Source: Candida dubliniensis CD36
Taxonomy: Eukaryota > Ascomycota > Pichiomycetes > Serinales > Debaryomycetaceae
Direction: 5' to 3'
Assembly: GCF_000026945.1 (NCBI RefSeq)
Contig: NC_012860.1
Coordinates: 1,302,001 to 1,366,000, forward strand
DNA length: 64,000 bases
Shown here: piece by piece, positions 29,874 through 39,573 of the stretch
Numbering within the stretch: the stretch's first letter is position 1
Layout: every line of letters begins with the position of its first letter
Notes under the pieces: generated by a model
Seen by the model: the letters and a program-made list of their open reading frames with translations, nothing else
What the model was told of the DNA's origin: nothing
Databases searched by the model: none
Made by a program: the position numbers and the translations under genes

Positions 29874-31244
29874 TTATCTGTTTCCTTTTGATAACAATTC
29901 ATGATATAATTTGGAAATTTTAGGATCATTAAACAATTTCTTGATTCTTTCTTGATCTTGTAATATAATATAAAGCATAGTTTGTTTACTTGGTTCAACA
30001 AATTTTACATCAAAGGCAAATTTAAATTTATCAATATCATTAAAGCAAAAATCATTATCCATTAAAACTTGATAAATATCAAATTTAATCAGTATGAAAA
30101 AACTGAAAATATAATTATTTATAGAATCATTAGTAATATGATAAATTGGTAATGATATCTCTGGATCATTCACTTTTTGCCATGGCATAATTGTTGTTTC
30201 ATCTTTACCAAATATTAATTTCAATTGAGTTATCATATCTAGTAATTGTTTAGCAATTATATTATTTGGGAAAATTGAATTTTTCGATATTTCATATAAT
30301 TTTGGACATACTTTATAGTAATAATTATCAGTTTGAGCTATATTGATTATTATAATATTTGTTGATCTTAAATAATAATAAAATTCATCCATATTATTGA
30401 AATTATCAAGATAATTATCATTTTCTGCCTTTTTGTTGCTAAAAATTTCATTGATGATTAAATATCGATAGAATTCATATTTTGGTAAAATGATAATGTT
30501 TTTAAATTGTTTCAATAATGGTATTGATTCATTATCTTTGAGGTTTTCTAAAATATTATATAATTCTTTAAATCGATAAATTTTTATCAAATTAATGAAA
30601 TAATTTTCATTTACGATATTGTTGCCACTCTTTCTTGTCTTTTCCAATTGTTCAATGATTTGAGTCTCCAATTGGATTATTTTATCACCAATATTATTCT
30701 TCAACAGTTTTGTATTGGTAATAGTATCAAATTCAAGTTCTTTATCAAGATGTTTTAATTCATCTTTGAACCAAAATAATCCACTTTTGAAAAAATTCCA
30801 ATTATAATCATCATCATTGATAGTTGAATCTGATTTATTCAATTCAATTATACCTTCTAAATTGGTCACATTGTTGTTGTTAAGCGAATAATTGATAGTA
30901 GGTGGAATAAATGGAAGATTAATAATTAGATCTAAAGAAACAAGTGGTGAGTTTTCTACTTTTGCTTTATCATTTTGTTGCTGCTTCTGTTGTTGATTTT
31001 GTTGTATACTTTCAATTTGAGTAGCCAATTGAGTTGTAGTTTTAGTAATAGCAGTGGTTAATTGATCAATCTTCAGCAGTTGTTTGTTTTTCTTCTTTTT
31101 CGATTTAAACAATACAGCAGTTGGTTTAAATGCCAATGATCTTTGTTGTTGATTAATTAATGTGATAAAAGTATTAGAAACACCACCACAACTAACATTC
31201 CTAGTGATTGATTTTTTAGCAACCGATAAATAATTTGAAAACAT
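29874..31244 (-). CDS. Uncharacterised, probably mitochondrial protein
   Basis: I do not recognise this 456-residue protein. The N-terminus (MFSNYLSVAKKSITRNVSCG) is basic, hydroxylated and free of acidic residues up to about residue 60, as in a mitochondrial presequence. A lysine cluster (FKSKKKKNKQ) and a poly-Gln stretch (about 82-92) follow. The rest is helical, aromatic- and Asn/Ile-rich (for example NYNWNFFKSGLFWFKDELK-like segments and PKYEFYRYLIINEIF) without membrane spans or known motifs. The composition resembles fast-evolving yeast organellar expression or assembly factors, but that is only an impression. It is in the same orientation as MDM34 and 900 bases downstream of its stop. 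Confidence 0.6.
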   Translation of the reverse strand: MFSNYLSVAKKSITRNVSCGGVSNTFITLINQQQRSLAFKPTAVLFKSKKKKNKQLLKIDQLTTAITKTTTQLATQIESIQQNQQQKQQQNDKAKVENSPLVSLDLIINLPFIPPTINYSLNNNNVTNLEGIIELNKSDSTINDDDYNWNFFKSGLFWFKDELKHLDKELEFDTITNTKLLKNNIGDKIIQLETQIIEQLEKTRKSGNNIVNENYFINLIKIYRFKELYNILENLKDNESIPLLKQFKNIIILPKYEFYRYLIINEIFSNKKAENDNYLDNFNNMDEFYYYLRSTNIIIINIAQTDNYYYKVCPKLYEISKNSIFPNNIIAKQLLDMITQLKLIFGKDETTIMPWQKVNDPEISLPIYHITNDSINNYIFSFFILIKFDIYQVLMDNDFCFNDIDKFKFAFDVKFVEPSKQTMLYIILQDQERIKKLFNDPKISKLYHELLSKGNR

Positions 31245-32142
31245 GATTTACCAAAGGTTTACCAGAAGAGTAGAGAACAACAAATTTACAGATATCTATT
31301 CTAAATCCAAGACAGAGACAAGGATTTATATATATATATCATTTCTATATTGATTTGTTTAATATTTTGGGGATTTTAGATTTTGTTGGATTTATGATAT
31401 ATCACTTGTTTGCCATACTAAGTATTTTGAAACAAACCCAACACAAACTTCAACTAACTAGTAGTTTGTTACATTTTCACTATTAAATCCTGTTCAAATC
31501 TTATTTTACCCATCAGTAGACAAGAAGAAAAATCTGTTGTAGTAATCATTTGAACCAATAGTCTTCATCAAGTACTTGGTTTTGATTGTAATGTTATACA
31601 TTTCTGTATCAAGAGTATATAGAAAAGTATTTTACATTTAGAACTTTAAAAACTGCAATATCTAACAAGAAAGCAGAAAATGATTACAATAATTTTAAAA
31701 TATAATTATTGAACTATAAAGATTTTTGTATTTATTAGTTCCATGATTGTTTTGCATTAGACCTAATTCAAAACTACATTGAATCTTAAACACCACCTTT
31801 ACCAGTCAATTATCATATACTATTATTTCACAAATCCATTAACATCACTCTTTTACCCAATAAAAATATATTCAAAAAGGAAAAAGGTATAAAAGTAAAC
31901 TGATAACAACTTATATAAATATATATATATATATACAATGAAAATAAAAAATAAACCAACGACTAAATTTCAATAAATAAACACTTAAGAAAACTTCAAT
32001 AAAAAATAAAATAAAATAAAATCAATATTCATAAATTCATAACATAATAAATAAAAACCATTTCAACACCAGATTTTGTTATCTCTCTCACATCTTCTTC
32101 ATGGTTGTAAATGTAAACATTCAAATTCCATATTTTTTATGT
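31245..32142. other. MDM34 3' flank and promoter of the mitochondrial-protein gene
   Basis: This 898-base AT-rich stretch contains TATA dinucleotide tracts (31329-31339 and 31916-31936) and A-rich blocks (31940-32060). No RNA gene or coding region was recognised. Confidence 0.4.
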
Positions 32143-34011
32143 TTAACAATATGGTGGTGGTGGTGGAGGTGTTGCTGCTGCCGTCATTGATGGAAAATTA
32201 AATGCTTCAAATAATATTCCTTGTTGACCATTTGATTCATTTCTAGTAAAACCAGGACGGAAATTCTTACTATTATTATCATTAGTATTGTTATTTTTCC
32301 CTCCATCAAATCTAAATTGATTCAATTTTTCATTAATTTTACTAGTATCAATATAATTAATGGATTTTTTATCTTTATTCAAATGTTTAATTGGTGATGA
32401 ACTAATGGTACGTTCTAATCCAAAATAGTTACCACCATTATTATTACCTAATCCAATACCACCACCATTACTAATAACTTTATCATAATATCCTGGTGAT
32501 TGACTCATTTGTATGAAATCTTGATATAAATTTCGAGCTTTAATATAATCAATATGATTTTCCTTGTTAAGAGTAGTAGTAGCAGCGGTAGTGGTATCAT
32601 TTGGTTGATATGCACGTTTTGGTGTAGGATGAGCGATAACTTGTGATGAGGCAGCACTAGAAGAACCAGTCGACAACGTATCTAAAGTTGGTGATTTGAT
32701 ATTTGATGATACATTACGTGTCATTGGTACACTTTCTATTAATGTTGATACGGTATCAATAGTTTCTTGTGGACTAATAGATCTTGACTCCATAAAAGTA
32801 TTATCAACATTTTGTAACTCTGAGGGTTTGCTGGTGGTGGTGGTGGTTTCATCATGTTTGCTCTTATTCTTCTTATGTACTTTGATTCTTCTTCTCTTAG
32901 GTTTGGTTGGAGCATCTTTATTACTATACTTGTAAAAATTGTTGGCTTGAATAGATGAAATATCTTTTAATAAACTATCAGTTTTATCATAGTGTTGTTT
33001 ATCATCATGGCTTAGTAATAACTCAATAGGAATACCAGTAGAACTTGCATTATTGTTGTTGTTGTGGTTGATATTATTAACATATCTATGTTGAAGATCA
33101 ACATTGTTTGCATACAATGAATTTAATAAATTAGGATAACTTTTAGTAAATTTATCTAAACGAGTTCTTTGGACAATATTTTTAAATTTAGGAACACTTA
33201 ATCTAAAAGTTTCTCTTGATTTAAATAATTGCATATTTTTCTGTAAATTTTTACTCGAATAAATCAAGGGGAATTCATTTTCTTCATCATCAAATAATTT
33301 CAAACTTGAAGCTAATTCATTATTTGTCATTGAAACTGAATCTTGTTGTGATAATTTACTTTTAATTTCATTAATATTATTATCAAGACTTAAATATTTT
33401 AATGATAATTGATGAATCAAAGTAGGTAATGTTTCTCTAAATAAATCACGGATTTGATTTTCAATTTGCTTTTGTAAGAAATTTGCCAATACTTGAACGG
33501 TATCAAATGTTGAACTAACTTTTATCGAATCTAATGGATCATTTCTAAATACTAATGTTAACCCTTTTGATTTGGAAAATACAATGATACCAATACCATT
33601 AATTTTAATATCACTCAATTTTAAATCCAAGGGGATGGCAAATTGTTCATTACTCAATAAGAAATTAGGAGTAATGAATTCATCTTGAGTACAATTACAA
33701 ACCTCTTTTTCTAAACTATTATGATAATAAATATTCAATGGATTTGCTTGAACTTTGGTATGTAATGTCAAATGGAAATCACCTTGATAATCAATTTTGA
33801 AGATTCCCCTAAATCTATCACGATCTAATTCACCAATTTCTAATATTTCAAAATCAGGAGCAATCTTACCAAAATTCAAATCTTTAATAGTGATATTTGA
33901 TGCTAGTATATTGGGTGATTTACCAGAATTTAATGCTGATGTTAATAATTCTTTTGTCCAATTAGTTAACGGTTCAGTTTCTAATGAATTCCAATTTACT
34001 TTAAATGACAT
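32143..34011 (-). CDS. MDM34: ERMES tether subunit Mdm34
   Basis: The 622-residue protein begins [20 protein letters not shown], the conserved Mdm34/Mmm2 start. Residues 1-210 form an SMP lipid-transfer domain, with the motifs [20 protein letters not shown] and [20 protein letters not shown]. Mdm34 is the outer mitochondrial membrane member of ERMES, the ER-mitochondria contact complex with Mmm1, Mdm10 and Mdm12 that moves phospholipids and maintains mitochondrial shape and DNA. The middle and C-terminal parts are low complexity, with basic [14 protein letters not shown] (about 370-385), Thr/Asn/Gly-rich stretches and a terminal poly-Pro run before YC. S. cerevisiae Mdm34 is 459 residues, so the extension is lineage-specific. 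Confidence 0.94.
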   Translation of the reverse strand: MSFKVNWNSLETEPLTNWTKELLTSALNSGKSPNILASNITIKDLNFGKIAPDFEILEIGELDRDRFRGIFKIDYQGDFHLTLHTKVQANPLNIYYHNSLEKEVCNCTQDEFITPNFLLSNEQFAIPLDLKLSDIKINGIGIIVFSKSKGLTLVFRNDPLDSIKVSSTFDTVQVLANFLQKQIENQIRDLFRETLPTLIHQLSLKYLSLDNNINEIKSKLSQQDSVSMTNNELASSLKLFDDEENEFPLIYSSKNLQKNMQLFKSRETFRLSVPKFKNIVQRTRLDKFTKSYPNLLNSLYANNVDLQHRYVNNINHNNNNNASSTGIPIELLLSHDDKQHYDKTDSLLKDISSIQANNFYKYSNKDAPTKPKRRRIKVHKKNKSKHDETTTTTSKPSELQNVDNTFMESRSISPQETIDTVSTLIESVPMTRNVSSNIKSPTLDTLSTGSSSAASSQVIAHPTPKRAYQPNDTTTAATTTLNKENHIDYIKARNLYQDFIQMSQSPGYYDKVISNGGGIGLGNNNGGNYFGLERTISSSPIKHLNKDKKSINYIDTSKINEKLNQFRFDGGKNNNTNDNNSKNFRPGFTRNESNGQQGILFEAFNFPSMTAAATPPPPPPYC

Positions 34012-35039
34012 GATATAAGAATGTGTAAAAAGCTATAGGATTAGCTGATTTGAAATTAAAGAATAACCCGTTAGGATTGGTTGTTTTAGGTGGGAGGGGG
34101 GTAGATCAAGGAATTGTTGTGACGATATCAGAATATGTACAAAAAAAAAGGGGGGGGGGGAGGGGGTATATAAACAAAACACTTTACTACAAGATAAGGA
34201 GGGTGGAAAAACAACCAAGGTGGTAGATTCAATTTAACAAAAAAATGTGGATGATTAGTAGTTTATAAAGATGAGTTAAGTTAAGTTGAGTTAAGTGGGT
34301 AGTTAGTGTTGTTATAAATATCTTCAAAAAGAAGGAGATAAAAAATTTTTTTTGCTTTATTTTTGTTTTCGCTTCTCTCTCTCTGTGTCTTCTAAATACA
34401 TTTCTTTTTTTTTTTTTAGTCTTTGTTTACTTAAATAAGGAAAAATGTCGCCGTATTCTATAATTTGTCGTGTCCTGCCCAATATATATTTATGTCTCGC
34501 TCCGGGGAAAAGGGCAAAGTTTGTACGATTCTGGAAGATGTCGCATTCCTTCCATACAATCAAGCAGCACTAATCTTCATTATGCGGTGGATTCCGGATT
34601 TAAGTGGGTGTGACTTCTTTCCTGTTTCCGTATTGTACTCTCTCTTTCTCACTTTTTTTTTTTTTAACTGACTCCTGTGGACAGACAGACATTACTACTA
34701 CACAAAACTAATCTTGATGGTGATGATGATTCGATTTTCAATCATTGTCTATATATTAAGTCATACTACATGAAATAGATTGGTTTTCTCCTTTTTTTTT
34801 TTTTTTTTTTGTGGGGGTGAAAATGGCAAGTAAAAGTCATCAAGAAACCGCTATTGTTATATGAAATGAGGTGATTTTTACGTCCATCTTTTGTTTCTCG
34901 TATTTCTACTGCTGTTTGGATGGCTCCTTGTAAATGAAATCATTTAACCATAGAGTGAGTGATTGTAATACTTTAATTAGGATATCTATTACTCAATAAA
35001 GCTTGTACAATTTTGTTGCGTACAAAAAATCATTCTAAC
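34012..35039. other. MDM34 upstream region, start of element-rich interval
   Basis: This includes a G-rich patch (34151-34168), a TTAAG repeat (34272-34296) and a T run (34793-34810). A less AT-rich island of about 190 bases (34441-34630) contains overlapping open frames on both strands (34357-34563 minus, 34465-34671 plus). Neither has a recognisable domain. The island could be promoter sequence or an old insertion. Confidence 0.35.
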
Positions 35040-35784
35040 TGTTAGAAATGCCGCTACTACAAGCATTATCCCTTTCGGGTTTTACAAAAATCGGAGTTTA
35101 GAAAACTATAAGCCCCAAATTCTTAGTTTAAACTTATTTATTATTAGCTAAGAATTGCTACAATAAATATAATAAAGAACAATCGACTTGACAATACAAA
35201 GCATCTCTTTGAAAACTTTTCGCTAATCTTTTACATTATCTAGAAGTGGTGCAACCTTACAGCGAATGTCTTCTTTCAACCTGGACTCAAGATAACCCTA
35301 AGTTTGACCCCGAAAACAAATTTTGGCACTCACCGTAGGGGTCTTCCCGAAGGTTTTTCCCAATTCAGACACTGGTCTCTTAATTGAAACTGGCTGCAGT
35401 AAGTTGCGGACCAGTTCAAGAACCAGTGCTGGCGTTAGAGATGGTACAAGTTTTAGTAGCTGGCACAACCGTATCCCAAGACAGATTCACCTGCCCCAGC
35501 GGTGGCTCTCGTACTCCTACTTTGCACCTAACGCCCTGCTTATAAGAGATGCGCTGCACTATGAGAAGAGTTTCGAATCCGAAGATCTCCAACTACTTCT
35601 TCCTCGGACCTACTCCTTCCTCTCAATAGCACCATTCATAACATCGTATCTCCTATCCCCCAGAACATACTATCCTATACAAAATATATACAATAGATGT
35701 CTACATACCAACAAGAGGATTTTGAACCACCAAGTAATTCAAACTAACAGTACCAACAATACTATGCAAATAATAATACAATGA
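35040..35784 (+). mobile_element. Decayed LTR-retrotransposon remnant (LTR and leader)
   Basis: The segment opens TGTTAGAAATG, an LTR-style end, and contains a TATA-like element (ctataag, near 35105) and an AATAAA near 35165, the usual LTR layout. Around 35312-35340 it reads ttttggcactcaccgtaggg, which resembles the leader found after the primer-binding site in many Ty3/gypsy elements (TTTGGCGCCCACCGTGGGG type). A single open frame (35323-35784, 153 codons) follows, without a recognisable Gag domain. The segment is less AT-rich than its surroundings. A second matching LTR is not seen nearby, so this is a fragment. The element family is inferred. Confidence 0.4.
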
Positions 35785-35929
35785 TTATCAACCAGAATTG
35801 TAATAGCGTAAGATTTCTCTAGCGGCAAAGGAATTTTGTAATCGTTTTGTGTTGGCGCTAAGTTTATTGTGGGTGCAAAAAAAAGTAATCCCTTTACTTG
35901 AAACAACAGTAAGCCAAACCTCCTCTCAT

Positions 35930-36129
35930 ATGAGTAGCAGCAGCGGCGGCAAACATTTATATCAACTTAATTCACAATATTTAAATACTAATTTTGTTCG
36001 GGATATTTATTGGCGGTTATAGGATTTATGATCGTTGGACTAATATGGAAAGATACAGCAGCATTAATGAAATTGAAACAATATGGAATCAGGAAAGGCT
36101 ATGATAATATAAGCAGCATGAAAGTTTAA
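35930..36129 (+). pseudogene. Possible broken small single-pass membrane protein gene
   Basis: From ATG 35930 a frame starts MSSSSGGKHLYQLNSQYLN and stops near 36030. A frame offset by one base carries a hydrophobic segment LLAVIGFMIVGLIW and a basic tail, ending at TAA 36127-36129. Together they look like one small protein of about 65 residues interrupted by a frameshift, or a spliced gene whose intron I cannot define. A (gaaa)n-rich sequence follows. No family recognised. Confidence 0.25.
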
Positions 36130-36619
36130 TCATTTAAATGAAGTAATAAAGGATTGATTATTAAATAAAGAAAAAGAAAAAGAAAGAAAGAAAAGTGAAA
36201 GAAGAATTGGTATTTTTTTTTTGGATGCAAAAATAATTTAGGCTATTTATATAGTGTCCAAAATTTACACACACACACACACACAAACTATACTGCGATT
36301 GTGTCAACCAGTAACATTTTTTTGCCGCCAACAAATGAGTTGTATTTGTGGCTGTGTGGGATGGCAGCGTCTAAAATAATGATTTTTATACCTTTTTAAT
36401 CACTCAATAGAAGCAGGACAATAACTATATAGATATATCTAATTATGAAATTTAAATTCATAATAGATAACAAATAGTTAATCAAAAGGAGAAATTATTA
36501 GTTCGAAGAATGCATTTGCATTGTAGAAAGATTCCGAGATACAAAAATTGATTGATTGAAAAGGCAAAGATAATGGATTGAACCATATTAATGAAATAAT
36601 TATCAATAGAATTCTCCTA
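36130..36619. other. Non-coding gap with AC microsatellite
   Basis: This holds a GAAA-rich tract (36168-36200), an AC dinucleotide repeat (36268-36286) and otherwise AT-rich sequence without a gene. Confidence 0.4.
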
Positions 36620-36865
36620 TGTTAGAAACCATTGCACATACATTATTCTAATATGTTAAGACCGACTGGTTCTTGGCGTGCAATGGTCAAATTAGAACCA
36701 TTTATATACTCCTTTTATGTGGACAATTTTGAACCATTGATAATGAAAAATAAAGTTTATACAAGATCATCAAACTTGTGGATTCTGGGATGTGCTTTGA
36801 GTTGTGCAATTCGAGGGCTTACGGCAATTTTCTTGATAACTCTTTAAATTTTACTTCAACTAACA
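36620..36865 (+). mobile_element. LTR-like solo element with TGTTAG...CTAACA ends
   Basis: This 246-base unit starts TGTTAGAAACC and ends TTCAACTAACA, so its ends form the 6-bp inverted repeat TGTTAG/CTAACA typical of retrotransposon LTRs. Its start shares TGTTAGAAA with the fragment at 35040. Size fits Candida LTRs. Flanking 5-bp sequences (TCCTA and TACCC) do not match, so no target-site duplication survives, or the unit belonged to a larger element. Confidence 0.45.
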
Positions 36866-37094
36866 TACCCCTTTGAATTCCCAACATTATCTAAACCCAA
36901 TTGAACACGTAATCCAGTCGTCCCTACAATATCAATACCCCCTGAATTCTCATCAACTTTTTCTAATTATATGTTTATTCAACAAGCGTGGTTACTGTGA
37001 AGGAATTTCCTCACCCATCCCCCCTCCCCCCCCCCCCCCTCTTGGTATAGGGCATGGGATATTTATTTCACGTTTAATGTGAAGAGTGAGTTCA

Positions 37095-37670
37095 TTAGTT
37101 AGTATTTCTGCTTGTATATGATTTGGTGGTAGGGTGTCTGACACGGAAGACATCTACGAGGTTGTAGTCGTTGTAGAACGACTCGGATTCATGTGTGACT
37201 GCTTGCTTAGGCGCCAGTTGGGATACTGTTTTTACTGCATCTAGCTCGGGGTCGAGAATATGGTTAAAGTCGCCGCCGAGTATGATATGGTGTGAACGAG
37301 GAAGCTGGCGGAGGGCGTTGTTGACGATGAGTTGGTTGTCGGTTTCGGAGGTGATCGGGTAGTATACGCTGACGAGGTGGATCGATTTCTTCAACCCGTT
37401 GATTTTGATGACGGCGTCTGTAAAACAGTATGATTGTCTAATGCTTTTGAGAGTATTACTGTTTTGGAAAGTGATGTGCTGGTAGTTTATGACAATCATT
37501 GTCAGGCTCTTTTTTGTTTTGTAGATTAGGGTCATGTTGTAATGCAAACAGATGCTCTTGAGCAAGTAGAAATTTGTTTCAGTTGTCTCCTGGAGGAAGA
37601 TGATGTGGTGGGAAACAAGGATGTTTGTAAGTGCTGTGGGTACTTCAAGCTCCACGCAACAGACTGTCAT
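37095..37670 (-). mobile_element. Truncated L1-like (Zorro-type) retrotransposon endonuclease
   Basis: The 191-residue frame is an endonuclease/exonuclease/phosphatase (APE-like) domain of an L1-clade non-LTR retrotransposon. Visible are HHIIFLQET (metal-binding Glu), HLVSVYYPI and HHIILGGDFNHILDPELDA (catalytic Asp/Asn). The conserved end of the domain, with its SDH-type motif, is missing. No reverse transcriptase follows on either side, and a stop codon lies four codons before the first Met in the same frame. It is therefore an isolated internal fragment. Zorro elements are the known L1-like elements of C. albicans. Local GC content (about 45% by eye) is well above the surroundings. Confidence 0.8.
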
Positions 37671-38179
37671 ACATGGTTTCTAAAGTTGAATAGGTACGGT
37701 CTAACCAACATCGTGCATAATGTGTCTGTAACCGCCGTCCGCGACACAAACCATTCCAATAACGGCCCAACCATCTGCTTGCACCTGAGTTTCTGGACAA
37801 TTCCCGTGTTTACCTCATGGCAAATCTTTAGTTTAAGTAAATTAATAGTATTTTTGATTGTATTGTGTTTGTTGTAGTATTGTTATTAGTTTTTATTTAA
37901 CTTTCGCAGGTAATTGGGTAGGCTCTGGCATGGTTCCAGGGCCCTTCAGCATAATAAAATGGCATAGAGAAGTGTTTAATGATTATATGTTGATAATTTC
38001 AACAAGGAATTAAAAACCAAATATTTCCAGACAAACCAAAGATACAAAGCTGATACGATCATTTTTGTATTGATTGAGCATATTTCAAAAGATCATCATC
38101 ATTCGCATTTGCTAGTCAAAGCCAAACCATAGTCGAGACACATTGATTATGTAGAGAAACTTTCACAATTTTCAGCAGA
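37671..38179. other. Flank of the L1-like fragment
   Basis: The first about 130 bases keep the higher GC of the retroelement and may be its 5' part. A plus-strand frame (37542-37877) is a shadow of it. The rest is AT-rich with no recognised gene. A GGTTCCAGGG stretch near 37940 does not fold into a tRNA by inspection. Confidence 0.35.
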
Positions 38180-39023
38180 ATGGGTTTTAATCGAGCAAAT
38201 ACAGTAAATGTTTGTCCTGGTCACGTTAGAGTTAAATCATCAGGTGGATCACATTTTTATATATTATTTATCGTGATGAACGTGGAGTTTATTGCAGCGA
38301 ATGTCCCGACAACAAATTTTCCACTGATTACTGCAAACACATTTACTTGTATAATCATTATCAAAAATTAGAAGAGAACGGAAGATTTATTGTCAGAGGG
38401 CAAGGAATTCCATATAACATTTATTTTGATGATAGGATTAGGCACGCAGATAAAAGTCACCTAGTAAATTCAAGTTAAGATAGTTCTAACTTCATGGAAA
38501 ATTCGTTAGATGGTGGGGTAAATGTTGGTACATCGCTGCTGGATGATGATAAAAGTGACGTTATTTTTGTAAAGGAAAGAACGAATCCTGAAATAACTAT
38601 GAATAATGAAAGAGAAAACATACTGGAGGTCTACTCTAAGAAAATCGCTAATAATATCAAACAATGAAAAGAGTATAATAAAAGTTTGGATATGGAAGTC
38701 AAAAAGGTTGAGGAGGAGGAGAAAAGCCAAAAAGGAAAAGTATACCAAACAGTTGAAATATGTACTGAAACAAATGTAATTAGCTAATAAAGAAGGGCTA
38801 ACACATCAACTAAAATTTGCAGCATTGCACCAGATCCAAGAGAAACTCGATAAAGTAAGGAAACAAACTAAAAACCATGAGAAAGCGTTGATTAATATAC
38901 AAAGAATTGAAGAAATGCTTGGAAAAATAACAATTACAATCAAGTAGAAAGAAAGGAAAAGAAAGAAGAAATTGAAAATTTGTATTACTCAACTGTCCCA
39001 GATTTAGTCAGAGACATAAGATG
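38180..39023 (+). pseudogene. Broken zinc-finger-like / coiled-coil gene
   Basis: Three or more coding-looking segments lie in different frames. First, from ATG 38180, a stretch with VNVCPGHVRVKSSGGSHFYI. Then, after a frame change near 38270, a Cys/His-rich stretch (RDERGVYCSECP, then STDYCKHIYLYNHY) ending at TAA near 38476. A downstream acidic coiled-coil part begins at ATG 38491, is interrupted by TGA near 38665 and a double stop near 38785, and resumes in another frame as KLDKVRKQTKNHEKALINIQ-like heptads to about 38946. The Cys/His spacing suggests a small zinc-binding module. Low-complexity bias cannot explain the Cys/His part. The family is not recognised. Confidence 0.55.
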
Positions 39024-39573
39024 AAATCTGATATTAGGGAATGGTGAATAAATGTTGATTTATCAACTATATCATTAGTTTATATTTAGTTGATAGAACA
39101 TTAAATAGAAGGTGTGTATATTTTTAGTACAAAAAAAGGGAACTCTATCAAACTTACTTAATCGTAAACTAGGTTCAGGGGTATCACTTTTTTGAAAGTT
39201 GTGTTCTATTCTACCATAGTAATAGAAAATTTGTAGAGAATGTACTGTTACCCATTATACAGATGAGGATTTTTATTATGAGTAGGTTTCAACGCATTAT
39301 CTTGTTCAATCTTCATTTTTAGTAAAAATTGCACGCTTAATAAAGGGGACCATACACGACTCATAAAATTTACATTAACAAAATCAAAACAAATAATTTA
39401 TCAATTTATTTAGACGCTACCCACTTTTTACTCTGTTGTTGTTGTTATTGTTATTGTTCTTTGGGAGGTTGTAAAAAATTTACTTTTTCTTTTCCCACAT
39501 AGACGACAGAATCAATTTTTTTACTTCATTTTCCATCAAATATAAGATATATTCTTTATTCCAAATTTTTACA
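39024..39573. promoter_or_regulatory. Upstream region of the CSC1-like channel gene
   Basis: This is AT-rich sequence with a TTG trinucleotide run (39435-39458). No gene was seen. It holds the promoter of the gene at 39574 and the flank of the broken gene. Confidence 0.4.

Noticed and set aside
37925..37960. GGTTCCAGGG, similar to a tRNA B box
   Set aside because: No matching acceptor stem, anticodon arm or A box could be found around it.
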